This document shows, piece after piece, positions 43,085 to 51,967 of a stretch of DNA of 64,000 bases. The first letter of the stretch is position 1; the number at the start of each line of letters is the position of its first letter. The notes under the pieces are model-generated. The model did not search any database, was not told the origin of the DNA, and saw only the letters and a list, made by a program, of their open reading frames with translations. This DNA is from Bacteriovoracaceae bacterium UBA6261. GTDB taxonomy: Bacteria > Bdellovibrionota > Bacteriovoracia > Bacteriovoracales > Bacteriovoracaceae. The stretch is from NCBI GenBank assembly GCA_002440825.1, contig DJVH01000015.1:124001-188000 (forward strand), in the 5' to 3' direction. Both the position numbers and the translations under genes were made by a program.

Positions 43085-44128
43085 CTATGATTTTTTAACT
43101 GGCATTCTACTGCGGGACAGAATCATTTTTAAAGCTGAAGATTCTTCAAGTTCATCAAAAATATCACCAACGATTTCTTCAATAATATCTTCTAACGTAA
43201 TAATTCCCAGGAAAATACCTTCTTCATTACTTATGATCGCGAGATGTTGTTTTTTATCCTGGAGCTTCAGGAAGATATTCAATAACTTTTCATCAGATTT
43301 AAATGTTTGCACTGATCGGATTAATGATTGCCACGTATGCAACGCAGGCCCGCGGGAAATATAGAATTCTTTAGCATGCAGTATGCCCACAACGACATTC
43401 TGGTCCACTACCGGGAAACGTGTGTGAACAGATTGCTTGATGATTTCCTCGACTTTGGATTCTTCGTCTGAAAATTTTAGTTTTATGACTGAATCCCATT
43501 TGATCATAGCATCGGCTGCTCTTTTATTATGCAACTCAATTAAATTAACTACAAATCGCTGGTGAAACAGAGGAAGATAACTGATGACGACGCTAGTTTG
43601 CGTGTCGACTTCAGATGATTCATTGATACCGAACCTTTTTAAAATAAAGGCAGTGGATATTTCCAGAAAAGTTATGATTGGAGAAAATATTCTATCCAGA
43701 ATGGATAGAAAATTAATGCCCAGAAAAAGAATCGGTTTGGGATTATGGAGTGCAAAACTTTTAGGAACCAATTCACCAAAAACAACACTGATATAGGTTA
43801 AAGGAACGATGACGGCAATGACCGACACAGCTTCAGAAGCCGTTGCAGACAGACCATACTTTGACTCAAGAAAAGGGGAAAATGATTCGATGGCACCGTT
43901 GCCGCCAACCGCAGCAGAAACGGCACCAACCAATGTGATTCCGATCTGAATGACGGACAGCGTACGTTCAGGATTTTTTTTAAGTAAAAAAATTCTTTTA
44001 ACTGTTTCTTTAAATTTTTCTGATGAATTGGAAAAATCTTCGCGAGTGGCCGTGACGAATGCCATTTCAAAAGCTGCAAAAAAAGAATTTAGCAGAAGGC
44101 AGATCAGAACAACTAAAACTTCCAACAT
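43085..44128 (-). CDS. CNNM/CorC-family membrane protein (DUF21 plus CBS pair)
   Basis: A 347-residue protein: an N-terminal DUF21 domain with about four helices (LEVLVVLICLLLNSFFAAFEMAFV, IQIGITLVGAVSAAVG, VIVPLTYISVVFGELVPKS) and a C-terminal CBS pair (VVDQNVVVGILHAKEF, IISNEEGIFLGIITLEDIIEEIVGDI). Members extrude magnesium or other divalent cations or affect cobalt resistance. AAGGAG precedes the ATG. The usual C-terminal CorC/HlyC transporter-associated domain is absent, so the protein is on the short side. Confidence 0.9.
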   Translation of the reverse strand: MLEVLVVLICLLLNSFFAAFEMAFVTATREDFSNSSEKFKETVKRIFLLKKNPERTLSVIQIGITLVGAVSAAVGGNGAIESFSPFLESKYGLSATASEAVSVIAVIVPLTYISVVFGELVPKSFALHNPKPILFLGINFLSILDRIFSPIITFLEISTAFILKRFGINESSEVDTQTSVVISYLPLFHQRFVVNLIELHNKRAADAMIKWDSVIKLKFSDEESKVEEIIKQSVHTRFPVVDQNVVVGILHAKEFYISRGPALHTWQSLIRSVQTFKSDEKLLNIFLKLQDKKQHLAIISNEEGIFLGIITLEDIIEEIVGDIFDELEESSALKMILSRSRMPVKKS

Positions 44129-44171
44129 GTGGCGTTCTCCTTATCTGACTGACAGCTTAACTTTTGTAAAA

Positions 44172-45068
44172 CTATTTGCCGAGAAGTTTTATTGTTTCGT
44201 CTATCCAGCTTTTATAGGCAAGCGCATTGGTGTAAACGCCAACTTCATTGCAAAGCTCGCTTCCTCGACTGGTCACTCCGAAAAGATAGTAAACACCATC
44301 TTTAAAAATATAAGCAGGACCACCGGAATCACCGTTACACGTTCCAGCCTGCTTTTCGTTCAGGCGTACTTCCGTTTCGTGGATAAAAGAAATAGGTGCT
44401 GTCGTCATGCGAAGCTGGCCGTCTCCATCTCTTTCGATTTCATAACAAGTGCCGTAATTAGGCATTCTTCCCGTACAAACAACTTCACCGTATTCGATAG
44501 CTTCTTCAAGCTTGCGATACTTTCTTGGATCAATTTCCTTCATATCAACTGAATCGACGCCGAAGCCCGCAAGAGTGACTGTCGTTCCGATTTTTAAATC
44601 ATTGGCATCTTTTAAAAAGACGGCTGGTGTGTAACCGGCAGGAACATTTCCTTTGAATTTAATGATGGCGATATCGCCAGTATCGACTTCTATTGTTTCA
44701 TTGTTCGGATCCCAGGTCGGACTCGTTTTGAAATCAACCGCTGACAAAGCGAATTCCTGAAGAATATCCATTTCTCGGGTATTGATAATTTCATCGATGT
44801 TTGTCGCGAAAATAATTTTGACATCAGAGGCTCTCTTCGGAGCACAGTGAGCTGCCGTCAAAACGAAATTGGGAGCAATCAATGAGCCTGTGCAGATGAA
44901 TTTTTCTTTTTGATTGTAAATTCCTACAACGCTTGAAGTGATCGGTTCTTTTTCCTGAACTGTTTTCCCGTTCATAATGGAACCAGAAATCACTGTTGTT
45001 TGTTCTGAAGAATTTTGAGAACAAGCAGCAAGTGTGAAAAGAAAAACTAGAGGGAGGATGTGTTTCAT
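44172..45068 (-). CDS. trypsin-like serine protease lipoprotein
   Basis: A 298-residue S1-family protease with a lipobox (LAACS, Cys16). The triad is intact: His in VLTAAHC, Asp in GDIAIIKF, Ser in CNGDSGGPAY. The INGKTV-like maturation region SGSIMNGKTVQEKEP precedes the domain by about 15 residues, so it may be made as a zymogen. Paired cysteines (TAAHC with others, CTGR/CYEI) are as in trypsins. The start (TAATG) overlaps the stop of the nuclease-like gene by one base, with AGGAG upstream, so the two are co-translated. Confidence 0.9.
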   Translation of the reverse strand: MKHILPLVFLFTLAACSQNSSEQTTVISGSIMNGKTVQEKEPITSSVVGIYNQKEKFICTGSLIAPNFVLTAAHCAPKRASDVKIIFATNIDEIINTREMDILQEFALSAVDFKTSPTWDPNNETIEVDTGDIAIIKFKGNVPAGYTPAVFLKDANDLKIGTTVTLAGFGVDSVDMKEIDPRKYRKLEEAIEYGEVVCTGRMPNYGTCYEIERDGDGQLRMTTAPISFIHETEVRLNEKQAGTCNGDSGGPAYIFKDGVYYLFGVTSRGSELCNEVGVYTNALAYKSWIDETIKLLGK

Positions 45069-45655
45069 TATTTTCTCCTAGGGCATCGGCCTTGAGCACG
45101 ACAGTCGAGTAAGCGCTTTCTTAATTCCATCAATTCTTTTAAATTCAGGCTTAGTTCAAAATCAAAACCTTGATTGACTCCGCCTTGTTGAGAAATGGAA
45201 AAGTATTTTTGAATATTTTTGAAATCGTCTTTGGAATATTTTTTATGATCTTTATCGCTGATGACAATATTTCTATTGAGATGAGTTTGAAATCTCATTC
45301 GTTGTTCTTTAGCCTTCTTTAAAGCGCCTTTAAAACTTTTCCAGCATTTGACTTCAGCGACAGCTTCAACTTTTCCAGAGTCATTGTCGAAAACCACAAC
45401 GTCAAGTTCACCGATTGTAGTCTGATGTTCATCGTATTGGATGCTGTTGATGATTTTATATTTTGATTCCGGATAGTACGGTTCAACTTCGCGAATGGCC
45501 ACTCGTTCACAGACGGCCCCTTCCGGTTCGAAATCGACTTTGTCGTAACTCAAAAGCTCGAAGTAGTCATCGATCGTTTTTGTCTGGGCAGGATTCCCGG
45601 CAAATGCAGGCGCATTCGCGAAGAGCACGAAGAAGAGAAGAAATAATTTTTTCAT
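45068..45655 (-). CDS. exported PD-(D/E)XK nuclease-like protein
   Basis: A 195-residue protein with a signal peptide (1-19, ending PAFAG). The core reads IREVEPYYP, then TIGELDVVVFD and EAVAEVKCW, giving Glu56, Glu83, Asp85, Glu101-x-Lys103: the D..ExK signature of restriction-like nucleases. Length and beta-beta-alpha order also fit. This is a motif-based assignment; I do not recognise a named family. The signal peptide is unusual for such a fold, and the gene is fused translationally to a trypsin-like protease. The ATG is inside an inverted repeat and has no clear ribosome site. Confidence 0.6.
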   Translation of the reverse strand: MKKLFLLFFVLFANAPAFAGNPAQTKTIDDYFELLSYDKVDFEPEGAVCERVAIREVEPYYPESKYKIINSIQYDEHQTTIGELDVVVFDNDSGKVEAVAEVKCWKSFKGALKKAKEQRMRFQTHLNRNIVISDKDHKKYSKDDFKNIQKYFSISQQGGVNQGFDFELSLNLKELMELRKRLLDCRAQGRCPRRK

Positions 45656-45688
45656 AGTGAGGACTTAAATCAAAATCTACTCACTATG
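45653..45688. repeat. inverted repeat covering a start codon
   Basis: CATAGTGAG (45653-45661) and CTCACTATG (45680-45688), nine perfect pairs with an 18-base spacer. On the minus strand the last three bases of the 3' arm are the ATG of the nuclease-like gene (45655). Confidence 0.6.
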
Positions 45689-45740
45689 ACAACTGTTCTC
45701 AAATCGAGACAACGAATCTTGTTTTGGATTTGGTCTTGTT

Positions 45741-46757
45741 TTAATGACTGCCGTATTCGATCCCTGCGAAATCAGTTGTGAGCGTGTCCAATAAAGTCCA
45801 GCGAAGCAACTTTTTCTGATAGATCTTCACCGTGGCCTTGCCCGTGAGAGTTTCGTAATCGTGGAAGACTTCTCCGGTAGGAGTCACAAACTGCAGGTCC
45901 ATGAATTTTTCTTTAGGTGCAAAGGCACTCACTGTGACTTTGTATTTGCCGTTTTCGCCACTCACTTCCCAATTACCCATGGAGACATTGGTTTTCACCA
46001 GATCGAGATCATTTGGTCTGAAATGATAGTTTACGCCTTTATGGCGAAGGCCGATGGAGACACCGGAAAACGGAATGTCTTTGCCGTAGTATTGTGGAAG
46101 TCCTCCACCTACAGCGAGAACGGAATCAGCATTTTCTTTAAACTGATTTGAAACAATCCATGTCCACCATTTTGGAAATTGTTTTCCCCAGTTGCGGTCC
46201 TGATAGCAGGGAGCATCTGTAAACTGGCGCAATTGATTGTTGGAAATAATTGTTCCTGAACAGCGGGCACTTGCCTGGGCCGGATACCATTCAATATCTG
46301 TAATGCCTTTGCCAAGGGCCCAGCTGACAGGATTATAACTCCAGTCTTTTTGAATCGAGATATCCCAGGAATAAACGGATGAGTTGTGATCAATGTTTCC
46401 CGAGAAGTTCACATCCGTGGCCTGATTATTTTTTACCTGAATAAGTGTCTGTGTTTTGCTTGCATAGAAATCTGTCACAGGAAATTTATTTTCAACAACT
46501 GTATTGTCATTAAAATCGCCCATGCCGACATAAGCGCGCGTCCCGGCCATTTTTTGATCTTTATCCCAGGGATTGACGACGCCGTAGACGAAATAAAAAG
46601 ATTCACCTGTCTCAGGAAGAACGACTTTGTAATACCACCATTCAAACCATGGTGATGTATTTCCCTGCTGATACTGATAAGTGTTGAAGGGATCAACTTC
46701 AGCGAAGGCGGAAAAATTTAAAAGTAAAACAAAGAGGGTTGTGATTAAAGTTTTCAT
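45741..46757 (-). CDS. tocopherol-cyclase/AttH-like lipocalin-fold protein, exported
   Basis: A 338-residue protein with a signal peptide (MKTLITTLFVLLLNFSAFAE). Two features of the tocopherol-cyclase-like/CrtC family are clear: FEWWYYKV near the start and CYQDRNWGKQFPKWWTWI in the middle, with alternating beta strands between. Plant members cyclise vitamin E precursors; bacterial ones are mostly uncharacterised and some act on carotenoids or secondary metabolites. The ATG at 46757 lies in a 14-bp inverted repeat; a TTG at 46772 is an alternative start. It follows the pirin gene by 50 bases. Confidence 0.78.
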   Translation of the reverse strand: MKTLITTLFVLLLNFSAFAEVDPFNTYQYQQGNTSPWFEWWYYKVVLPETGESFYFVYGVVNPWDKDQKMAGTRAYVGMGDFNDNTVVENKFPVTDFYASKTQTLIQVKNNQATDVNFSGNIDHNSSVYSWDISIQKDWSYNPVSWALGKGITDIEWYPAQASARCSGTIISNNQLRQFTDAPCYQDRNWGKQFPKWWTWIVSNQFKENADSVLAVGGGLPQYYGKDIPFSGVSIGLRHKGVNYHFRPNDLDLVKTNVSMGNWEVSGENGKYKVTVSAFAPKEKFMDLQFVTPTGEVFHDYETLTGKATVKIYQKKLLRWTLLDTLTTDFAGIEYGSH

Positions 46758-46786
46758 CCCGAAATTATTCAATTCGGGATGAAAAC
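46750..46786. repeat. 14-bp inverted repeat over the start codon
   Basis: GTTTTCATCCCGAA (46750-46763) and TTCGGGATGAAAAC (46773-46786) with a nine-base spacer. On the minus strand the start ATG (46757-46755) falls in the 3' arm. Hairpin or operator; no T run, so not a simple terminator for the upstream pirin gene. Confidence 0.7.
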
Positions 46787-46807
46787 CGTCAATTCGGCCG
46801 AACTCTG

Positions 46808-47686
46808 TTATTTGTCAGCTTTTTGCGGCATATGACCCATTTTGCCGCTTTGATAATCGTAAAAAGCTTCGCGAATTTCCTCGGGCGTGTTCATGACAAA
46901 GGGTCCGTACCCGACGATTGGTTCATTGATCGGTTCACCGCCCAGAAAGAGGAGAGTGCTGTCCGTTTCCGCTGTAAAACTCAGGCTTGATTCATTGGGT
47001 TCAAAAACCGCAAGCTCTGCTTCTGTCACTATTTTTCCCTCTTCAGTCCTAATCTTTCCATTCAGGACAAAAAGATTGGAAGTGTGATTCTCTGGAATGT
47101 CGAGAGTGATTTTTGCTCCGGCCTTTACGCGAATATCCCAAAGGTTTACCGGTGAAAAAGTCAGTGCAGGGCCTTTGAGTTTGTCGTACTGTCCTGCGAT
47201 GATCCGAAGAGTTCCAGCGCCTTCTGGCAATTGATAAACGGGAATGGTTTCGCTCTTGATTCCCTGATAACGTGGTTTTTCTCTTTTATATTTTTGGGGA
47301 AGATTAACCCACAGCTGGACCATTTCAAAGCGTCCGCCTTTTTCTGCAAAGTCTTTTCCGTGGAATTCTTCATGGACAAGACCTGAAGCGGCCGTCATCC
47401 ATTGCACATCGCCCGGTTTAATCAAACCACCGCCGCCTGCGGAATCGCGATGTTCAACTTCACCGTGATAGACAATGGTGACAGTTTCAAAACCGCGATG
47501 AGGATGTTCGCCGACGCCTCTGCGTTCTTTCGTTGGAGAAAACTCGGCAGGACCAGCGTAGTCCATCATGAGAAAAGGCGAGATGACTTTTCCAAGATCG
47601 TTGTATGTAAAAATGGATCGCACCGGAAATCCGTCACCGACCCAGTGTTGCTGATTGTTTTTTTGGATGTGAATAGTTTTTTTCAT
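46808..47686 (-). CDS. pirin-family protein
   Basis: A 292-residue bicupin. GVGEHPHRGFETVTIVYHGEVEHRDS holds the metal His/His/Glu set of the N-terminal cupin, then PGDVQWMTAASGLVHEEFH and a second cupin. Pirins are iron proteins acting as redox sensors or quercetin dioxygenases. It lies 18 bases after the LysR gene and is likely its target. Confidence 0.92.
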   Translation of the reverse strand: MKKTIHIQKNNQQHWVGDGFPVRSIFTYNDLGKVISPFLMMDYAGPAEFSPTKERRGVGEHPHRGFETVTIVYHGEVEHRDSAGGGGLIKPGDVQWMTAASGLVHEEFHGKDFAEKGGRFEMVQLWVNLPQKYKREKPRYQGIKSETIPVYQLPEGAGTLRIIAGQYDKLKGPALTFSPVNLWDIRVKAGAKITLDIPENHTSNLFVLNGKIRTEEGKIVTEAELAVFEPNESSLSFTAETDSTLLFLGGEPINEPIVGYGPFVMNTPEEIREAFYDYQSGKMGHMPQKADK

Positions 47687-47704
47687 GTGACCTCCGCAGA
47701 GGGC

Positions 47705-48604
47705 TTAGAGCTCTGCTGTCTCCAGGCTTTGCTTGATAATGTCTGTGGCAAAATCAATAAACGCCTTAATTTTTGGAGAAACATATTTGTGAGCCGGGTA
47801 CACAAAGTGTACGGGCCGCACTTCAGTTCTCCAGTTGTTTAAAATGCGAACGAGCTTGCCGGCCTTGACTTCAGGCAGGCAATGAAATGTTGGAATAATG
47901 GCAATTCCCATTCCCGATACAGTCAGAGACTTGGTTAAATTTAAATCATTCACCACAGTCTTCTTTTGAACTTTCACAGTTTGTTTCTGATTGTTATTCA
48001 CCAGATGCCATTCCTCTGTTCCCAGGGGAGCAAAAACAATTGTGGAAAGTTTTTCCAGATCCTTCGGCGATTTTAGTGGACCTGCCGTTTTTAAAAATTT
48101 CGGACTTGCAAACGGGGCGAAGTAGATTGTACCAAGCTTCTTTGCAATCAGACTGGAGTCTTTTAAAACGCCGGTTCTAATTCCGATATCAATTTTTTCT
48201 TCAATGAGATCAACCTTTCTGTCAGTGAGAATGATCTCGATATTTATTAATGGATACTTCTTATTAAACTCACTTAAAAGCGCAGGAAAAAGTGTCGCAC
48301 CCAATTCAACCGGAGCTGTAATGCGCAAGGGCCCCTGAGGAGCAGACTGATTATGCAGGACCTCTTCTTCGGCCGCAGCAATTCTGTTGATCGCCTCAAT
48401 GCATTCCTTATAATAAAGTTGTCCGGCTTCAGTAATGTGCAATTTTCTCGTTGTCCGTCTAATCAGTGTGACACCTAATCTCTTTTCAAGAGAAGAGATG
48501 CGCGCACTGACAGTCGACTTGGGCATTTCAAGTGCATAAGCTGCACCTGTAAAACTTCCGGTTTCAACAACTTTTACAAAAATAGCAACTTCATTTAAAT
48601 TCAT
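47705..48604 (-). CDS. LysR-family transcriptional regulator
   Basis: A 299-residue regulator: N-terminal helix-turn-helix (FVKVVETGSFTGAAYALEMPKSTVSARI, LEKRLGVTLIRRTTRKLHIT) and a C-terminal two-lobed effector domain (VDLIEEKIDIGIRTG, GMGIAIIPTF). It resembles the AaeR/DsdC-like group that controls aromatic or quinone stress genes. It lies between two pirin genes on the same strand with gaps of only 18-19 bases, so autoregulation as part of the operon is likely. Confidence 0.93.
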   Translation of the reverse strand: MNLNEVAIFVKVVETGSFTGAAYALEMPKSTVSARISSLEKRLGVTLIRRTTRKLHITEAGQLYYKECIEAINRIAAAEEEVLHNQSAPQGPLRITAPVELGATLFPALLSEFNKKYPLINIEIILTDRKVDLIEEKIDIGIRTGVLKDSSLIAKKLGTIYFAPFASPKFLKTAGPLKSPKDLEKLSTIVFAPLGTEEWHLVNNNQKQTVKVQKKTVVNDLNLTKSLTVSGMGIAIIPTFHCLPEVKAGKLVRILNNWRTEVRPVHFVYPAHKYVSPKIKAFIDFATDIIKQSLETAEL

Positions 48605-48623
48605 AAATCCATGTTAGCAGGAA

Positions 48624-49322
48624 TCACGCAAGATCGAAAATAAGGATTTCTGAATCTTCGTGCGCCTTAAAGTGGATGTCCGTTTCATCCTGAACTGAAA
48701 CAGCATCGCCCGTATTTATTTCACTATCTGCCGCTTGCAGGCTGCCTTTCACAACCTGGACCCAGAGACCGCGACCCGCAGAAATTTTATAATCGAGTTC
48801 TTCACCTTTTTTCAAACGCGAGATATACATATCGGCATCTTGTTTGATGCTGATTGATCCGTCTTTGCCATCGGGAGAAATGACGTGAACAAGTTTTTTT
48901 GTGTTCAGATCATTTTCAAAAGACTTTTGCCCATAACCTGGTTCTTCATTCATCTTGTCTGGCATTATCCAGATCTGGAAGAAATGGGTTTCGTCATTTT
49001 TTTCTGCGTTGTATTCGGAGTGCACAACACCCGAGCCTGCGCTCATTCTCTGAACTTCACCGGGTTTAATCACGGCCTTCGTGCCCATTGAATCTTTATG
49101 TTCAAGCGCTCCTTTAACTACGTAAGAAATGATTTCCATATTACTATGCGGATGAGCTCCAAAACCTGTGCCTCCGGCAATTCGGTCCTCATTAATCACG
49201 CGCAATTTTCGAAATCCCATGTGTTTGGGATCATAGTATTCAGCGAATGAAAATGAGTGGCTTGAGTTTAACCAGCCATGATTTGCTTTTCCTCTGTCAT
49301 TGGATCTTCTTATTGTTAACAT
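48624..49322 (-). CDS. second pirin-family protein (YhaK-like)
   Basis: A 232-residue bicupin: FGAHPHSNMEIISYVVKGALEHKDSMG is the metal-binding N-terminal cupin, MSAGSGVVHSEYN follows, and the C-terminal cupin ends EILIFDL. Shorter than its neighbour pirin and closer to the YhaK type. Three bases separate its start from the YceI stop, so it belongs to that transcript. AAGGAG precedes its ATG. Confidence 0.92.
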   Translation of the reverse strand: MLTIRRSNDRGKANHGWLNSSHSFSFAEYYDPKHMGFRKLRVINEDRIAGGTGFGAHPHSNMEIISYVVKGALEHKDSMGTKAVIKPGEVQRMSAGSGVVHSEYNAEKNDETHFFQIWIMPDKMNEEPGYGQKSFENDLNTKKLVHVISPDGKDGSISIKQDADMYISRLKKGEELDYKISAGRGLWVQVVKGSLQAADSEINTGDAVSVQDETDIHFKAHEDSEILIFDLA

Positions 49323-49325
49323 AAC

Positions 49326-49859
49326 TTAAGCTCCTTGTTTTACAAATTGAACCTCGAGCGTAATGTTGACATCTTCGCCTACAAGAATTCCGCCAGCTTC
49401 AAGGGCCGCGTTCCAGTTCAATCCGAAATCTTTACGGTTGATTTTTGTCAATCCAGAAGCTCCAATTTTAGTATTGCCCCATGGATCTTTTAACTCACTG
49501 TTTAGACCTTCAACAGAAAGGGTCACCTCTTTCGTTACGCCGTGAATGCTGAGCTTTCCTGTGATCGTAAAGTCATCTCCTTTCTTTTCAAATCTGGTTG
49601 ATTGAAAACTGATAACCGGAAAGTTTTCTACATCAAAAAAATCTGCACTTTTTAAGTGAGTATCTCTTTGAGTGTCGCGTGTATTAATGCTGGCAGTTTC
49701 AATTTCTGCAAGCACACTTGAGTTTTCAAGATTAACAGAGTCGAAATGAAGTTTACCAGAAAGCTTTTCAAAACCACCATGGACTTTTGAAATCATCATA
49801 TGTTTAATGCTAAAACTAGCTGTAGAGTGAGTAGGGTCCATTACATAAAGTGTTGCCAT
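49326..49859 (-). CDS. YceI-family lipid-binding protein
   Basis: A 177-residue lipocalin-like protein. The ATG at 49859 has AAAAGGAG upstream; an upstream extension is not conserved-looking. Typical blocks: MDPTHSTASFSIKHMMISKVHGGF, THLKSADFFDVENFPVISFQS, GKLSIHGVTKEVTL and GLNWNAALEAGGILVGEDV. YceI proteins bind isoprenoid quinone-like lipids. This one lacks a signal peptide, which is unusual but known. First gene of the pirin-LysR set. Confidence 0.9.
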   Translation of the reverse strand: MATLYVMDPTHSTASFSIKHMMISKVHGGFEKLSGKLHFDSVNLENSSVLAEIETASINTRDTQRDTHLKSADFFDVENFPVISFQSTRFEKKGDDFTITGKLSIHGVTKEVTLSVEGLNSELKDPWGNTKIGASGLTKINRKDFGLNWNAALEAGGILVGEDVNITLEVQFVKQGA

Positions 49860-50038
49860 AAAAATCTCCTTTTGTTTTTCCTGTATACATTTTATCGGAA
49901 AAGCATCCGGATGATTAGACAGCATAATCTGTTTTAATTGTTCACACTAATGGATAATTAATCTTGCCTGAACATTAAATCAAGCATTTGTCACAAAAAA
50001 GACTTGTCTGACGTATATGACAGAGGAGATTCTAAATC

Positions 50039-50518
50039 ATGACTAAAAAACTCTTGCCCCTTGCTTTATTCCTTTATTCAACCCATCTGTTAGCTCATGG
50101 AGGAATTGATCACAAAAAAGCAGTCATCACTCACACGCCGGAACAACATGAAAAAATGGCCATGACGGGAATAGCAGAGGATTATAAAGCCAAGATTGAA
50201 CCCATTTTCAAAGGAAAATGTTTTGACTGTCACTCCAATCAGACAACTTATCCGTGGTACTATAAAATCCCTGGCATTCATACGCTGATGAATTCTCATA
50301 TCGAAGAAGCTCGCTCGCACCTGGATTTCTCAAAAGGCTATCCATTCATCAGCCACGTCAAGCCGGTAGAAGATTTAAAAGCTATACAGAAATCGGTCGA
50401 GGAGGATCAAATGCCACCTCTTTATTACAGAGTTCTTCATTCTCAAATGAAAGTCACGGCAGAAGAAAAAAAGCAGATCCGCGACTGGGTTGAAGCTTCA
50501 CTCAAAAAACTTCAGTAA
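50039..50518 (+). CDS. haem-binding (CxxCH) periplasmic protein
   Basis: A 159-residue protein with a signal peptide (about 1-18, ending LLAHG) and one CFDCH haem c motif in KGKCFDCHSNQTTYPWYYKIPG. This is the 'haem-binding domain' type (with TTYPWY and EEDQMPPLYY as hallmarks; Met in MPP could be the distal ligand). GAGGAG precedes the ATG. It ends in a terminator shared with the di-haem cytochrome gene opposite. Confidence 0.88.
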   Translation: MTKKLLPLALFLYSTHLLAHGGIDHKKAVITHTPEQHEKMAMTGIAEDYKAKIEPIFKGKCFDCHSNQTTYPWYYKIPGIHTLMNSHIEEARSHLDFSKGYPFISHVKPVEDLKAIQKSVEEDQMPPLYYRVLHSQMKVTAEEKKQIRDWVEASLKKLQ

Positions 50519-50521
50519 AAA

Positions 50522-50543
50522 AAGGCCGGAATTAACCGGCCTT
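50522..50543. terminator. bidirectional terminator
   Basis: AAGGCCGG (50522-50529) and CCGGCCTT (50536-50543) with a six-base loop, preceded by A and followed by TT and CGATTTT. It sits between the two convergent haem-protein genes. Confidence 0.85.
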
Positions 50544-50550
50544 CGATTTT

Positions 50551-51825
50551 CTAAAGTGATTTCAAAAATTGTTCAAGATCAAGTTTTTCACTTTCGCTTA
50601 AATCCAGTTTTTTCACATTATCGTAGTGATTGATAACAGCACGATAATCCGCAAATCGTCCGTCATGGTAAAAGCCGCCTTTTTCGCGGACAAAAAGTCC
50701 TTTGAGCGGAGTGGTTCTGTATTTTTCATCAGGTGAACGTTTTGCCTGAAAATTGTCTATTCCGATTTCTGCCCCCGTGTGCATATTGTAGCCCGGTTCT
50801 GTGTAAAGAGGCGGCACGTGACATGTCATGCACTGAGCTTTGCCGTTAAACAGGGCCTGACCTCTTTTGGCCATAGTGACATCGTAAGATCCTGCCGGAG
50901 CTTTCGGTGCTCTAAGCGAAATCTGATAGAAGTGAAGGTCATTAAGTTTTGCACTGACCATATCGTTTTCTGATTTCACATTCCATGTTCCATTTTTAAC
51001 TGCCAGCGGATATTTGGCAGGATTGTTCAGGCGTGGATCGAAAAAATTTCCTTGTCCGTGCATTTGGGTGACGGCCACGTAAGCATTCCAGTAAGGGACG
51101 CTTCCCCAGCCGTTGTAGGTGTGAAGATTAACTCCTGCAAGACCAAAGGCCGGAGGAAGAACTGTTGCTCCTGTTTTGCCATCCGGACGAAAAGCTTTTC
51201 CATCCTGATTTAATTCAGCGTCGTAACGTCCTGGTCCCCAGCTGGCGAGAATGGTTTTCACTGACTCTTCATCGACACCGAGGGCGTCGACAATAGGTTT
51301 CAAATTAGGCGCCATGGAAACAACGGCACCGACATTGAGATCGCGGTTAGGCCAGCCATCAAGTCTTGTACCCAGGCCGGGAGCAAAGGAATTGTCTACT
51401 GTCGAATGGCAAAGGGCACAGTTGATTCCCACTGATTTCAACTGGCCGCCTTTGAAATAACCTTTGACTCCAACAACCGCATCGTAACTTAAAAGAACAA
51501 CTGTTGTTGAAGGATCATCGAGATCCACTTTTCCGTTTTTGATCGCTTGCTGAATTGAGCGTGGCAGTTCGTTGATGTCCACTTTAAGTCCTGCGCCTAA
51601 AGCAGCTTTGGGAGAAAGACCTGGCCCCACACCGCCGTTCTTAGACCCTTTGATGGCATCGTGAAGTTTTAGTTGGTCGCCCCAAAATTTTTCCGATCCA
51701 AAAGTGTCATAGCGAAAAATGTGCTGACCGCGGGCCAATGAAGAAGTATGCGATTCTATCGTAGGTTCAGTCGCGTAGGTTATGCCGGTGAGTAGTAGCA
51801 GCGGCAGAAGGATGGATGTTTTCAT
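50551..51825 (-). CDS. di-haem c-type cytochrome
   Basis: A 424-residue exported protein (signal MKTSILLPLLLLTGITYA) with two haem sites: CALCH near residue 138 and CMTCH near residue 335. The C-terminal half resembles di-haem cytochrome c peroxidase/'methylamine utilisation-like' proteins (KGLFVREKGGFYHDGRF, FLKSL). ATG 51825 has AAAGGAG in front. Probable periplasmic electron carrier; partner unknown. The divergent small haem protein next door suggests related redox work. Confidence 0.85.
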   Translation of the reverse strand: MKTSILLPLLLLTGITYATEPTIESHTSSLARGQHIFRYDTFGSEKFWGDQLKLHDAIKGSKNGGVGPGLSPKAALGAGLKVDINELPRSIQQAIKNGKVDLDDPSTTVVLLSYDAVVGVKGYFKGGQLKSVGINCALCHSTVDNSFAPGLGTRLDGWPNRDLNVGAVVSMAPNLKPIVDALGVDEESVKTILASWGPGRYDAELNQDGKAFRPDGKTGATVLPPAFGLAGVNLHTYNGWGSVPYWNAYVAVTQMHGQGNFFDPRLNNPAKYPLAVKNGTWNVKSENDMVSAKLNDLHFYQISLRAPKAPAGSYDVTMAKRGQALFNGKAQCMTCHVPPLYTEPGYNMHTGAEIGIDNFQAKRSPDEKYRTTPLKGLFVREKGGFYHDGRFADYRAVINHYDNVKKLDLSESEKLDLEQFLKSL

Positions 51826-51967
51826 AAAGTCTCCTTTCATTTGTTTTGCTCACAAAAAACCACTGCAATAAAACAAAATGAAAGGAAGACAACAAATATA
51901 AAAAATCAAATGAACATATCGAACAGAAAAAGAGAATTAAGACAATTAAAACAGTCTTTACTTTTTT

